Source of the DNA: Actinomycetes bacterium
Lineage (GTDB): Bacteria; Actinomycetota; Acidimicrobiia; Acidimicrobiales; Palsa-688
DNA: 64,000 bases
NCBI GenBank assembly: GCA_021787365.1
Contig: JAJYMB010000144.1
Coordinates: 1 to 64,000 of the forward strand
Reading direction: 5' to 3'
The position numbers and the translations under genes are program-made. The notes under the pieces are model-generated. The model was not told where the DNA came from. It made no database searches and saw only the letters and a program-made list of their open reading frames with translations. Position 1 is the stretch's first letter. Each line of letters begins with the position of its first letter. Positions 7,861-17,311 of this stretch are shown piece after piece.

Positions 7861-9057
7861 CTACCTGAGCGCCCAGGTACCGCCGAAGGAGACTATGCCG
7901 GCGGGCTCGTGGCGGCCCTTGCGGTCCACGTCGAAGCGCACGACGTTGCGGCGCACGTCGTAGGGGTGCGCCATCGTGAAGTCCGTGACTGAAACGGTGA
8001 GGTCGTAGGTGTCGGGGAGCAGGGGGCAATGCGCCAGCACGAGGTCCACGTGGCCCACGCCGTCGAGCTTCTCGGGCACGAGGTCTGCCTCGCGGGTCGT
8101 GGGGTTGGTCACGACGATGCCCTGTAGGGTCTGGACGGCCACGGAAAAAACGGGCCGAGGCACCGGCTCGCTCGTCGAGTACCAAAGCCTTATCGTGAGC
8201 GGGTCGCCGCTCGGGAAGCGCTTGATGGTTTCCCCTGCGCGGCCGATCAGTTCGACCCGGTCGATCTTGGCCTCACCCGAGCCCCAGCGGTCCCCTGTGT
8301 CGCTGCCACTCGCGGGGCGGTCCATCACGATCGACCCGGTGTAGGCCTCCACCACCTCGCGCGGGACTCCGTCGGCCATCTTTTGGCCGTGTTTGAACCA
8401 GACGGCGTGGTCGCACATGTTGACCACCGAGCTCATCGCGTGCGAGACGATGATCACGGTCTTGCCGTTGTCCTTCAGGTACTTGAAGCGCTCGAGGCAC
8501 TTGCGCTGGAACGCCTCGTCGCCTACCGCCAAGACCTCGTCCACGAGCAGGATGTCGGGCTCGACGTTGATCGCCACCGAGAACCCGAGGCGCACGTACA
8601 TGCCCGACGAGTAGTTTTTCACCGGTTCGTCGATGAACTGACCGATTCCGGCGAAGTCCACGATGTCGTCGAAGCGCTCCTGGAGCTCCTTTTGTTTGAG
8701 GCCCAAGATGGCGCCGTTCAAGAACACGTTCTCCCGGCCGGTCAGCTCGGGGTGGAAGCCGGCGCCGAGCTCGAGCAGGGCCGACATCTTGCCCGTCACG
8801 GTGACCGAGCCCTTGTCGGGACGGAGGATCCTGGCGATGCACTTCAACATCGTGGACTTGCCCGAGCCGTTCTCCCCGATCAACCCGGTGGTCGAGCCCT
8901 CCGTGACCTCGAAGCTGACGTCATTGAGGGCCCAGAACTCCCTGTCCAACTTGGCCCGCCCACCCCGCAAGAGCGCAATCTTTATCGAGTTGTTGCGCTC
9001 ATGGTAGAGGCGGTACTTCTTGGAGACGTTATTGACGACAACGACGGGTTCGCCCAC
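7861..9057 (-). CDS. ABC transporter ATP-binding protein, polysaccharide export (Wzt/TagH type)
   Basis: The ATPase of an ABC-2 polysaccharide exporter, 398 aa. Walker A GENGSGKST is at 61-69, the signature YSSGMYVRLGF near 149-159, Walker B ILLVDE at 169-174 and the switch His in 'IIVSHAM'. 'GAGFHPELTGREN' is typical of the Wzt/TagH subfamily. The ~150-residue C-terminal beta-rich extension fits a Wzt-C carbohydrate-binding domain that recognises the finished glycan. The GTG start overlaps the stop of the permease gene (TAGTG). Works with the permease at 9057-10253 to export a lipid-linked polysaccharide. Confidence 0.93.
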   Translation of the reverse strand: MGEPVVVVNNVSKKYRLYHERNNSIKIALLRGGRAKLDREFWALNDVSFEVTEGSTTGLIGENGSGKSTMLKCIARILRPDKGSVTVTGKMSALLELGAGFHPELTGRENVFLNGAILGLKQKELQERFDDIVDFAGIGQFIDEPVKNYSSGMYVRLGFSVAINVEPDILLVDEVLAVGDEAFQRKCLERFKYLKDNGKTVIIVSHAMSSVVNMCDHAVWFKHGQKMADGVPREVVEAYTGSIVMDRPASGSDTGDRWGSGEAKIDRVELIGRAGETIKRFPSGDPLTIRLWYSTSEPVPRPVFSVAVQTLQGIVVTNPTTREADLVPEKLDGVGHVDLVLAHCPLLPDTYDLTVSVTDFTMAHPYDVRRNVVRFDVDRKGRHEPAGIVSFGGTWALR

Positions 9058-10253
9058 TACAGCTCCTCAGGTAGGCGGGCTGAGAACTTGCGGAAGACCG
9101 AGAGCCCGATCACAAAGAGGGCGAGAGCCCAGACCGCGAAGTAGCAGACGTCGAACCAGCTGACAGGGGAGGCTACCAGGCACGAAACCCCCTTCGACAC
9201 GACCGAGCAGCTGTAACCGGCGTGCGCCGCCTGCAGCACCGCCCCATTCGCCGCCGAGGCGAACTGCGCTGACGTAGCTGTCAGTGGGAGCCCTGTAGGC
9301 CCAAGGACACTGAAAAGGACCCTGTGCGTAGTGCCCGGCAGCGACCCGTCGTAGATGAACGACTGCATGGTGAGGATAGCGTCGGTCATTGGGTTGGCCT
9401 TGAAGAGGGTCCCGAGCGAGAAAACGTGCCCGAAGAGGTGGACCATCCGCGGTGCGACCAACCCCCCGACCCCGTTTTTTGGGGTCCCGTTGATCCCCCC
9501 ACCTATTTCCCAGTAGGGGTAAACGACCGGAGTGAGGAACATCCAAATGAAGAACAAGATGTTGGAGAAGTGCTGGATGTCCCGCCAGTAGACGTTCGCA
9601 ACCGAAAACAAGAGCGCCATGCCCAAGGCAAACATCGTGATCACGGCCATCGTCACCAGGACGCCGGGAGCGAACTCGAGCGCCCTGAAGTTGCCGACCG
9701 CCACGACCACGACCAAGAGGAGCGCCATCTCGATCAGGTGCGATATGAGCTTGGAGGCAACCGTGGCGGCGGGTATCAGCTCGCGCGGGAACCAGGTCTT
9801 CTGGATCAGGTTTTGGTTACCGAGCATGGCTGGCATCGACTCCATGATGCTCCCCTGCCACATCGAGAAAGGAAGCATCGCCGACAAGTACATGAGGGCG
9901 TAGGTATGGAGATGGCTCGGTATGCCCACCATGGGGGGGACCCTGAGGAGGACCGAGAACACGATCATGTAGATGAGCATGTTGGCCAGCGGGTTGATCA
10001 TCGACCAGCCCCAGCCGATCACGGAGCGTTTGTACTTGCTGCGGAGCTCCCGCAGCGTGAGGTTGACGAACAGCTCCTTGTACTTCAAGTACTCGCGGAA
10101 GCCGACCGTGTTGCGAGAAGTGGTCGTTATCGTCTCGCCGCGTGGGCGGCGGCCCTCGCCCGGCCGGCCGGGCCCCATGGGAGGGACTTCGGGCCAGGCT
10201 TCGAGCGCCGGCGCCCCTGCGCTCATCTGGCTGCTAGTGCTTGCTTGGCTCAC
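9057..10253 (-). CDS. ABC-2 polysaccharide export permease (Wzm/TagG type)
   Basis: A membrane subunit with an ABC-2 core: 'YKELFVNLTLRELRSKYKRSVIGWGWSMINPL' is the amphipathic N-terminal motif of Wzm/TagG proteins, followed by about six membrane helices. At 398 aa it is longer than the usual ~260-280. The excess is a ~55-residue cytoplasmic N-terminus and a loop of roughly 90 residues before the last helix that contains two Cys ('YSCSVVSKGVSC'), probably on the outer face. Pairs with the ATPase directly downstream. Confidence 0.92.
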   Translation of the reverse strand: MSQASTSSQMSAGAPALEAWPEVPPMGPGRPGEGRRPRGETITTTSRNTVGFREYLKYKELFVNLTLRELRSKYKRSVIGWGWSMINPLANMLIYMIVFSVLLRVPPMVGIPSHLHTYALMYLSAMLPFSMWQGSIMESMPAMLGNQNLIQKTWFPRELIPAATVASKLISHLIEMALLLVVVVAVGNFRALEFAPGVLVTMAVITMFALGMALLFSVANVYWRDIQHFSNILFFIWMFLTPVVYPYWEIGGGINGTPKNGVGGLVAPRMVHLFGHVFSLGTLFKANPMTDAILTMQSFIYDGSLPGTTHRVLFSVLGPTGLPLTATSAQFASAANGAVLQAAHAGYSCSVVSKGVSCLVASPVSWFDVCYFAVWALALFVIGLSVFRKFSARLPEEL

Positions 10254-10269
10254 GGCATCCCTCGGGCAC

Positions 10270-13200
10270 TCACGGCTCCACCCTGAACAAGAGGCGGTTG
10301 CGGTTTAGGTTGGGGTTGTAGTAGGGGTCACAAGACGAGCGGGGCCGCCACCGCTCGTTGAAAAGCGGAGCGTCCTCGGGGTCCTCGGTCAGGCCGCGCG
10401 TTGAGCCCTCGGCGTGGTAGAGCCTCGCGTCAGGCTCGTAGACAACCTGGTAACCGGCCTGGTGGAGGCGTAGGCAGTAATCGACGTCGTTGTAAGCCAC
10501 CCGGAGACGCTCATCGTACCCGCCGACACGCCAGAAGACGCCGGGACGGGTTGCCATACAGGCGCCGGTGACGGCGGACACGTCACGGGGCAGGTCGCCC
10601 ATCCGCCACCAGTTCCCCCATTCGACCGAGTTGGCGTGGCCCCGCCAGGCCCCTACCAGGACCCCCTCGTGCTGGACCTTCCCGTCGGGCAGGTACAGGC
10701 GCGGCCCGACCGCGCCCACCTCTGGCCTCATCGCCTGCTCGATCAGGCGGTCGAGCCAGTCGGCGGTCATGACCTCGGTGTCGTTGTTCAAAAAGACGAG
10801 CAGGTCGCACTCGACGGCCGCCACCGCCAGGTTGACCTGGCGGGCGTAGTTGAACTCGTGCGGGTAGGAGAGCACCCGCCCAGGCAGCGTGGCCAGGAAC
10901 TCGAGCGTCTCGGGGTCGTCGCTTTGGTTGTCGACCACGACCAGTTCGAAGTTGTCGTAGACCGTGCGCCACATGAGGCTCTCCACGCAACGCGCCAAGA
11001 GGTGCTTGCCGTTGCGGGTCGGGATGATGATGCTCACCTTGGGCTCGCCCGAGCGCCGGAACCGCACCCGGTGCACGTCGAACCACGCCCCCTCCTCGGT
11101 CCACCCGCCCGGCACCCCGCTCTCCTCCCGCCGGCGCAGCCAGTCGCCGAGCGCCCGCTGGGCCGCCATCCAGGCCCAGGGCTTGTTGTCGCCGGCAGAA
11201 GCGGCCGAGCGCTCGTGCTGGCGCCAGCTGTAGAGGCAGTCCGCTATGTGGGCTATCCGGTCGGTAACACCGGCCACCCGGAGGACGAGGTCGTAGTCCT
11301 GGCTCCCGTCGTACTCGCGGCGCAAGCCGCCCAGGCCCTCGACGAGCGAACGGCGCAGGACCAAGAAGTGGCAGACGTAGTTCTGGCACAAGAGCAGGTT
11401 GGGAGACCAGTCGGGCTTCCAGCGCGCCTCGGTCATCTTGCCCTTGGTGTCGAGCTTGTCCTCGTCTGAATAGAGCATGTCGAGGCTCGGGTCGGCGTCG
11501 AGGTAGCGCACGACCTGCGCCAGCGCCTGGGGCTTCAGCACGTCGTCGTGGTCCAAGAAGCCCACGTAGTCGCCCGTGGCGAGGCCGAGGGCGGCGTTGG
11601 TGGCGGCCGAGATGCCCGACCGGCGCGCCAGGCGGGTGAGCTTCACGCGCTTGTCCCGCCGCCTGACCGCTTCCAGGGCCGCCAGGGTCTCCGGCCTCTC
11701 CGAAGCGTCGTCGGCAACGCACAGTTCCCAGTTGGGGTAGACCTGGGCGCGCACCGACTCGACGGCCGCCTCGAGCATCCAGGGGTCGACGTCGCACACC
11801 GGCATGAGCACGGAGATAGTCGGCTGGTAGCTGGCCGCCGCCGCCTCGGACCCGAGCGCGGCCAGCACCTCCCGGTTGCCCGGGCCACGGCGCTCGTGCC
11901 AGAGCTCGTAGCGCTCGTCTTCGGAAAGGCTGTCGGGGACGAAAATGGCGGGCGGGTCTGCTACGGGCGCCGGTCGAGGCGCGACCCGGACCGGCCGGCG
12001 GGTGGGCCTCCCGACCAGGCGCTCCACGGGCCAGAGCGGTGCACCGGGCGGGTCCAAGCCCACCCCGGTCAGCGCTTCGACGACCGACCGGCGCCGCTTC
12101 GCCGTCAGCCGAGACTGCAGCTGGCTCAACGCGCCCGAGGCCTCGGCCCAGGCGTCCTCGTCGCCGAGCAGTTGCCAGCCCCGCTGCACCATGGCGCCGG
12201 TCCCTGCCACCACGGGCTCTTCGAGCAGCCCGTCCAAGTAGGTCCCGGCCACTGCTTGTCTCGTGACGAGCCAAGGTGTGCCGGCTGCCAGCGCTGCTGT
12301 GGCCCAGGACAGAGCGCCGCTTCCGTGCTCGACCGGCGCGACGGCGAGCCGGGCCGTGCCGAGGGCGCCAACCAGGTCGCCCTCGGAGCCCACCATTTCG
12401 GCGCCCGTCACCTCGGCCAGGTACGCGAGGCCGGGGGTCGGCCAGTCGCTCACCACCCGCACCCGGAGCCCCATGTCCCGCCGGCGCCAAGCCGGCACGA
12501 GCTCCTCCAGCGCCTTGATGGCCGGCGCCTCGGGGTCACTGACCATGTCAAACGCGTCGGTCGCGACCAGCACCAGCCCTTCCCGGTCGGCAAAGCCCTT
12601 CGCCGGCCCGGCCGGGAAGAGGGGCGGCCCCCACGTCGCGGTCCTGAGACCTGTGCCCAGGCCGGCGAGCAGGCGGGCGTCGGCCTCGCTTGCGCACCAA
12701 GCCACCTCGATGCCTTCGACCTGGCGCAGCAGGCCGCCCTGGGCGAGCTCGCTCAGCGTCTCGCTCCCCTCGGTGTGCGCGCTCGCCTCGGAGCGGGACT
12801 GGTAACGGCGGACGGGGAGACGTTCGGCGTACAGCGCGGTCATGGCCTGGGGCTGGGTCGAGCGCACGAGCGGCCAGAGCCTCGTGGTGAGCCCCTCATC
12901 GCTCACGATCACGTGCGAGTAGTGGTAACGGCGGTCGGTGCACCAGCCCAGCCAGTCCTGCGGCCCAGCGACGACCTCCACGCCCTGTCGGCAGTAGTGG
13001 GGGGCGTAGGTCGTGGCCGCGAAACCGTCGGCACAGGCCAGCGTGACCCGGGTGGCAGGGCACCTGGCGAGCGCCTCGACGAGGGCGCCGAGGCCGTCGG
13101 CACCCACGAGGCTGCCGGGGACGTTGCCGGTTACCACCAGTACCCGCGAGGGGCAGAGCTCGTCGCGTTGCGCCCAGCGGCGCGGGCCGATGGGCGCGGG

Positions 13201-13734
13201 GGCGGGCTGTGGTGTGCCGGGCGGTAGCGGGACGCGCCACGAGGGTTCGTAGACGGTGCGGAGGCCCTTGGCGCGGACATGGCTGAGCACCTCGTGGAGA
13301 ACCCACGCTGCTCCCGCCCCCCGCCGGCTCGGGGCCCACCCAGCCAGAGCCTCCGCGGACACCGCGACCAGCGGGGCGTCGCTTTCTTGCACGTCCCGGC
13401 GGAAGGCGTACTCGATGCCGGCGGGAGACCCTCCCGCCCCGACGGGCACCGGCGTGCCGCCCGGCCCGGGCCACGTGCCCACCTCCGCCACCCGACCGTG
13501 CTCGTCGAGCACCATCGGCACGACCGCGCCTATGCCGAACGGCCCGCCCAGGAGCTCGCCCAGCGCCTCTTCCGGCGCGCCCGTGGCCCCAGCCGCCGCC
13601 CACAAAGGAGCTGCGGCAGAAGGGTCGGCAACGGCTGAGAGCACCGCCACGGCAGGCCCGGCGCCAACCTCCCGGAGCCAAGCCGTGAGCGCCTCCGCCA
13701 GCGAGCGGCCGGGGCCGGCGCGAAGCGTCTTCAC
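10270..13734 (-). CDS. multi-domain glycosyltransferase with two GT2 domains
   Basis: About 1154 aa if started at GTG 13734, just after the upstream gene ends. The N-terminal half has no clear domain at first, then a region that looks like a GT-B fold. Two GT2 (GT-A) domains follow: 'PTISVLMPVCDVDPWML...NWELCVADDAS...GDYVGFLDHDDVL' and 'PKVSIIIPTRNGKHLLARCVESL...FELVVVDNQS...LVFLNNDTEVM'. The second resembles the RfbN/rhamnosyl-type GT2 with 'AEGSTRGLTEDPED'. DxD-type motifs (DHDD, NNDTE) are intact in both. Likely builds the repeat unit or adds two sugars to the polysaccharide exported by the adjacent Wzm/Wzt. Acceptor and sugars unknown; the start is uncertain. Confidence 0.87.
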   Translation of the reverse strand: MKTLRAGPGRSLAEALTAWLREVGAGPAVAVLSAVADPSAAAPLWAAAGATGAPEEALGELLGGPFGIGAVVPMVLDEHGRVAEVGTWPGPGGTPVPVGAGGSPAGIEYAFRRDVQESDAPLVAVSAEALAGWAPSRRGAGAAWVLHEVLSHVRAKGLRTVYEPSWRVPLPPGTPQPAPAPIGPRRWAQRDELCPSRVLVVTGNVPGSLVGADGLGALVEALARCPATRVTLACADGFAATTYAPHYCRQGVEVVAGPQDWLGWCTDRRYHYSHVIVSDEGLTTRLWPLVRSTQPQAMTALYAERLPVRRYQSRSEASAHTEGSETLSELAQGGLLRQVEGIEVAWCASEADARLLAGLGTGLRTATWGPPLFPAGPAKGFADREGLVLVATDAFDMVSDPEAPAIKALEELVPAWRRRDMGLRVRVVSDWPTPGLAYLAEVTGAEMVGSEGDLVGALGTARLAVAPVEHGSGALSWATAALAAGTPWLVTRQAVAGTYLDGLLEEPVVAGTGAMVQRGWQLLGDEDAWAEASGALSQLQSRLTAKRRRSVVEALTGVGLDPPGAPLWPVERLVGRPTRRPVRVAPRPAPVADPPAIFVPDSLSEDERYELWHERRGPGNREVLAALGSEAAAASYQPTISVLMPVCDVDPWMLEAAVESVRAQVYPNWELCVADDASERPETLAALEAVRRRDKRVKLTRLARRSGISAATNAALGLATGDYVGFLDHDDVLKPQALAQVVRYLDADPSLDMLYSDEDKLDTKGKMTEARWKPDWSPNLLLCQNYVCHFLVLRRSLVEGLGGLRREYDGSQDYDLVLRVAGVTDRIAHIADCLYSWRQHERSAASAGDNKPWAWMAAQRALGDWLRRREESGVPGGWTEEGAWFDVHRVRFRRSGEPKVSIIIPTRNGKHLLARCVESLMWRTVYDNFELVVVDNQSDDPETLEFLATLPGRVLSYPHEFNYARQVNLAVAAVECDLLVFLNNDTEVMTADWLDRLIEQAMRPEVGAVGPRLYLPDGKVQHEGVLVGAWRGHANSVEWGNWWRMGDLPRDVSAVTGACMATRPGVFWRVGGYDERLRVAYNDVDYCLRLHQAGYQVVYEPDARLYHAEGSTRGLTEDPEDAPLFNERWRPRSSCDPYYNPNLNRNRLLFRVEP

Positions 13735-13748
13735 AGGTACGGGAGCGC

Positions 13749-15167
13749 TCAGTTGCCCGCCTTCCCGACCTTGGCGTACCACTGGCGCAGCGGGGCCAGT
13801 GCCCGCCAGCTGATCGTCCCGTGGATGGCCCGGAGCTCGGCTTGCTGGACGGCCGTCTCCTCTTGCAGGCGCCGCATCTCCTTCTCGGTCTCCTCGAGGC
13901 GCCGGCGGAGCAGCACGTCCTGGCCATGGACGGCCTTGATGGCGGACTCGACCGTGGTGTTGGCGGTCTGCTCGAGGAGGGCCGCCCGCTCGCCGAAGCG
14001 CAGGCGCTCGGCGGCCAGGCGCAGGCGCAAGGCCTCGTTGGCGGCTTGGAGCTCGTGGAGGCGCTCTTCGGCACTTGCCTCCCGGCTGGCAGGGCGCGGG
14101 CTCGCAGCCGCTTCGGCCGCGCCTTTCTCCAGATCCGACACTGCTTCGTCCAAAGCCTGGTCCAAGGTTGCCTCCAGTCGCTTGAGCCCGGGGGGCGCCC
14201 CCCGGCGGGCGAACATGTTGTCCAAAGTGGCGATGACCGCGGCCGGGCCCTCGGCCAGGGCGCTCGAGTCCCCGGTCCACGCGGCAAAGTCGCTGGCCGG
14301 GCTCTCCTCGGGGGCGATGGCGACGTGCGCCGCCCCGAGGGCCCAGGCGAGCGCCGTCAAGGGGGCGCTCTCGGCCACCACGGCACCGGCGCCGGCCACG
14401 GCCGCGGCCAGGTCGAACGGGCTCGTGACCCGGAGCGGCCAGGGCTCCCGCCCCCCGTAGCCCTCCCAGTCCTCCGGCTGGTAACGGCCTTCTTCCACCT
14501 CCGCCCGGCGCCGGCGGAGCGCGGCCTCGACCTCGGTGTCATCGGTGCAGAGCGGGCCGGGGGCGAGGCGGACGAGGTCGGCGGGACGGTCGCCGCCCGC
14601 TTCCCGGGCCACGCGCGCCAGCGCGCGCTCGAGCGCCGGGTCTTCTCCGTTGCGGGCGAGGAGGCTCCCCTCGACCAACACGTAGCTGGTGGGGAGGCCT
14701 TCTACCACCCGCAGGTAGGCGCGCCGGGCGTCGAGCAACGAACGAGGCAAGTGCCGAGCGGCCAGCACCGCCGGCTCTGGTACAGCGAAAGGTGGCCCCA
14801 CTGAAAGCCGCTCCTCCAGGCCCCACCCTTCCCTGGGCGCGAGCGCCACACAAGCCACCCCGGCCTCGGCCAGGGACTGGGCCAGTTTCGGCCCGGCCGG
14901 CTCGGCTCCCCCTGAGGCGACGAAGACGTCGAGCGCTGCGCCGGCCGGCGAGGCCCCCTCGGCGTACAACGCCACCGGCTCGCCGGTGAACCCGGGGGCC
15001 GACCACGAGGCGGGGCCCCCGAGCACGAGGAACGGGGAAAGGCCGGGGCAACGGGAGGCGACCTCCTGGCGCAGGAGCCACCCGGTCAGCGCGGCCATCG
15101 GATCTCCCGGCTCCGCCCCCGCCCACCACCCGACGCGGGCAGCGGCGAAAGCGAACTTCCTGGCCAT
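13749..15167 (-). CDS. polysaccharide pyruvyl-transferase-like protein with C-terminal coiled coil
   Basis: A 472-aa protein. Residues ~1-330 look like a GT-B/pyruvyl-transferase-like fold, with 'SPFDLAAAVAGAGAVVAESAPLTALAWALGAAHVAIAPEES' resembling the C-terminal nucleotide-site region of polysaccharide pyruvyl transferases. Residues ~370-455 form a coiled coil ('ERLHELQAANEALRLRLAAERLRF...'). The end 'GTISWRALAPLRQWYAKVGK' is the 'SWRxTAPLR' tail often found on surface-glycan glycosyltransferases. It lies 14 bp before the large GT and is probably co-transcribed. Exact activity uncertain. Confidence 0.65.
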   Translation of the reverse strand: MARKFAFAAARVGWWAGAEPGDPMAALTGWLLRQEVASRCPGLSPFLVLGGPASWSAPGFTGEPVALYAEGASPAGAALDVFVASGGAEPAGPKLAQSLAEAGVACVALAPREGWGLEERLSVGPPFAVPEPAVLAARHLPRSLLDARRAYLRVVEGLPTSYVLVEGSLLARNGEDPALERALARVAREAGGDRPADLVRLAPGPLCTDDTEVEAALRRRRAEVEEGRYQPEDWEGYGGREPWPLRVTSPFDLAAAVAGAGAVVAESAPLTALAWALGAAHVAIAPEESPASDFAAWTGDSSALAEGPAAVIATLDNMFARRGAPPGLKRLEATLDQALDEAVSDLEKGAAEAAASPRPASREASAEERLHELQAANEALRLRLAAERLRFGERAALLEQTANTTVESAIKAVHGQDVLLRRRLEETEKEMRRLQEETAVQQAELRAIHGTISWRALAPLRQWYAKVGKAGN

Positions 15168-15313
15168 CGCAGGCAGGTTACCAACCGGAGGGGGCTGGGC
15201 CCCGTAGCCGGCGGCGGTATACGCTCCCCAAGCGTGCCGCTGCTCCTAGACCCGCCTGGGGCCCCAACCCCGGGCTCCTCCCCGAGGCGAGGCCCCCAAC
15301 CCCGCCCGGGGCC

Positions 15314-17311
15314 GTGACCGGTCCCGGCAGGACCGGTGCCGGCGGCGCCAGTACGGTCGCCGAGCCGAGGCCAGCCGGGAGCGGGTTCACCAGGCAGGCA
15401 GCCACATGGCCCGCACCGGTGCGCCCCTCGTTGCGCCGCGCCCTCGCCCGACTTGCCGGGCGAGACCTGGCCACCGCCGCCCACGTCGCCAGCCTGGCCG
15501 GTGCGATCGCCTTTTGGGCGTGGCTCGACCGGGGCCTCTGGTTTTTCGGGGACGAGTGGGACTTCCTCGTGAGCAGGGGCCTCGGCTACCCGCCGGGGAG
15601 CGTCCACGGCATCTGGTTCCCGCACAACGAGCACTGGTCGACCCTGCCGATCCTGGCCTGGCGTGCCCTCTACTCCTTGTGGCATTTGAGCAGCTACTGG
15701 CCCTACCTCGGCCTGTTGCTCGCCGTGCAGGCCCTCACCGTCCACCTGGCGTGGCGTGCCTGCCGGCGGGCGGGGGCCAGCCCCTGGGTCTCGACCGCCG
15801 CCGCGCTGATGCTCGGCTTCCTGGGGGCGGGGGCGGAGGACTTCGGCTGGGCGTTCCAGGTGGGCTTCGTCGGGTCGGTGGCCTTCGGCCTGCTCGCGTT
15901 CGACCTGCTGGACCGGCCGGGGTCGCCGGCGGTGCGGCCGGTGCGGCCGGGGTCGCGGCCGCAGCCTGCGCCGGCGGAGCGCCTCGGCGTGCCCGCTCCG
16001 GTGGAGGGCCAGCGCCTTCCTCGTCACTTCGCTCTGCCCGCTGTCCTACCCGAGGCCCGGGACCTCGCCGTCTCGGCGGCGCTCCTCGCCAGCCTGATGT
16101 GCTCGACGATCGGCGACGCCATGGTTGTGGGCGCGGCTGTGCTCGCCTTCGCCCGCCTGCCCAAGGCTCGGGCGCTCCGGCTCTTGTGGCCGCCAACCGC
16201 TTGCTACGTGGTCTGGTTCTTCGGCGTGGGCCGCCTCGGGATCGCAGCCCACTCGGACCACTTCGACCTGTCCACCTTCACTTCCCTCCCGGGCTACGTG
16301 TGGGAGGGGCTGTCCACGGCTCTCGGTCGGGCGTTCAACTTCGACGCCGCCGGCGCCGCTCTCCTCGTCGGCCTGGCCGCATGGGTCGCCTGGCGAGCGC
16401 GCCGCCTCTGGGCCGAGCGCCCGGCGCTCATAGCCCTTTGCGCCAGCGCGTTGACCTTTTACGCCCTCGCCGCAGTCGGCCGGGACGCCGGCGGAGGCCC
16501 CACGGCTTCGCGCTACGTCTACGTTGTCTTCGCCATCCTGCTCCCGGTCGTGGCGGTGGTCCTCGATGGGGGCGGAAGATGGGGCTGGGCGCCGGCGCGC
16601 GTGGCCGCTGTCGGGCTCCTCGTGCTGTCGACGCTCGGCAACGTCGGGCAAGCCAGGGCTTTCACGAGCGCCCGTACAGCGCTTACTACTCGGCTGAAGA
16701 CGCAGTTGGAGGCGGTCGGGGAACTCGTCGCCGGCGGCACGGCCGACGTCTCCGGGCCGGGGGCGGCACCGGTGCCGGGCGACCCCAACCTGCAGGTCGC
16801 CGACATCGCACAGCTGGAGCGGGCGCGTTTCTTGCCCAAGCCGCACCTCGGGGCGACAACAGTGGCGGACGCCCGGGCCGTGCTCGCGCTCGGCGTCTGG
16901 GACGGCGTGCAAATGACGCTCTCGCATGCACCACTTTCGAGCGCCCGGTTCGAACTGGTGCAGGCCTCCGGCGTCAGGGTTGGCCATAGCGGTGGTTGCG
17001 TGGCTTTCTCTCCTCTCTCGGCCACCCAGGTCCCGCGCGTACAACTCGAGGTGCCCGCCGGCAAAAAATCGGCGGCGGTCCTCGTCGAGTCCGGGCCCTC
17101 CACGACCGCCCGGTTTGTGGGCGCCATGCTGGTGGCGCCTCGGACCTCTGCGCACGCCGGCCAAGCACGGATTGTGTCGGCACCGGTCGAGCTGGCCGTG
17201 CCCGCCCGCGGGACCGGTTGGCTGAATGACAACGCAGCGGGTAGTGGGGTGATCCTTACCTGGACTTATGCGACGCCGGTTACCCTGTGCGGCCTGCGTG
17301 CCGGGAAATGA
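15314..17311 (+). CDS. polytopic membrane protein, glycosyltransferase-like
   Basis: A 665-aa integral membrane protein with roughly ten hydrophobic helices between residues 50 and 420 and a ~230-residue soluble C-terminal domain. An early 'WFFGDEWDFLVSR' loop and 'WFPHNEHWSTLPIL' resemble the acidic catalytic loop of GT-C/GT39-type enzymes that use lipid-linked sugars, but I cannot place it in a named family. The first ATG is at 15314; a later start is possible because the first ~40 residues are low complexity. It overlaps the next gene by four bases and faces the GT operon divergently. Confidence 0.75.
   Translation: MTGPGRTGAGGASTVAEPRPAGSGFTRQAATWPAPVRPSLRRALARLAGRDLATAAHVASLAGAIAFWAWLDRGLWFFGDEWDFLVSRGLGYPPGSVHGIWFPHNEHWSTLPILAWRALYSLWHLSSYWPYLGLLLAVQALTVHLAWRACRRAGASPWVSTAAALMLGFLGAGAEDFGWAFQVGFVGSVAFGLLAFDLLDRPGSPAVRPVRPGSRPQPAPAERLGVPAPVEGQRLPRHFALPAVLPEARDLAVSAALLASLMCSTIGDAMVVGAAVLAFARLPKARALRLLWPPTACYVVWFFGVGRLGIAAHSDHFDLSTFTSLPGYVWEGLSTALGRAFNFDAAGAALLVGLAAWVAWRARRLWAERPALIALCASALTFYALAAVGRDAGGGPTASRYVYVVFAILLPVVAVVLDGGGRWGWAPARVAAVGLLVLSTLGNVGQARAFTSARTALTTRLKTQLEAVGELVAGGTADVSGPGAAPVPGDPNLQVADIAQLERARFLPKPHLGATTVADARAVLALGVWDGVQMTLSHAPLSSARFELVQASGVRVGHSGGCVAFSPLSATQVPRVQLEVPAGKKSAAVLVESGPSTTARFVGAMLVAPRTSAHAGQARIVSAPVELAVPARGTGWLNDNAAGSGVILTWTYATPVTLCGLRAGK

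Noticed and set aside
11548-13227. Long + strand open frame (559 aa) opposite the multi-domain glycosyltransferase
   Set aside because: Composition is that of an antisense shadow (His/Arg/Gly/Pro-rich) and the minus strand shows clear GT motifs.
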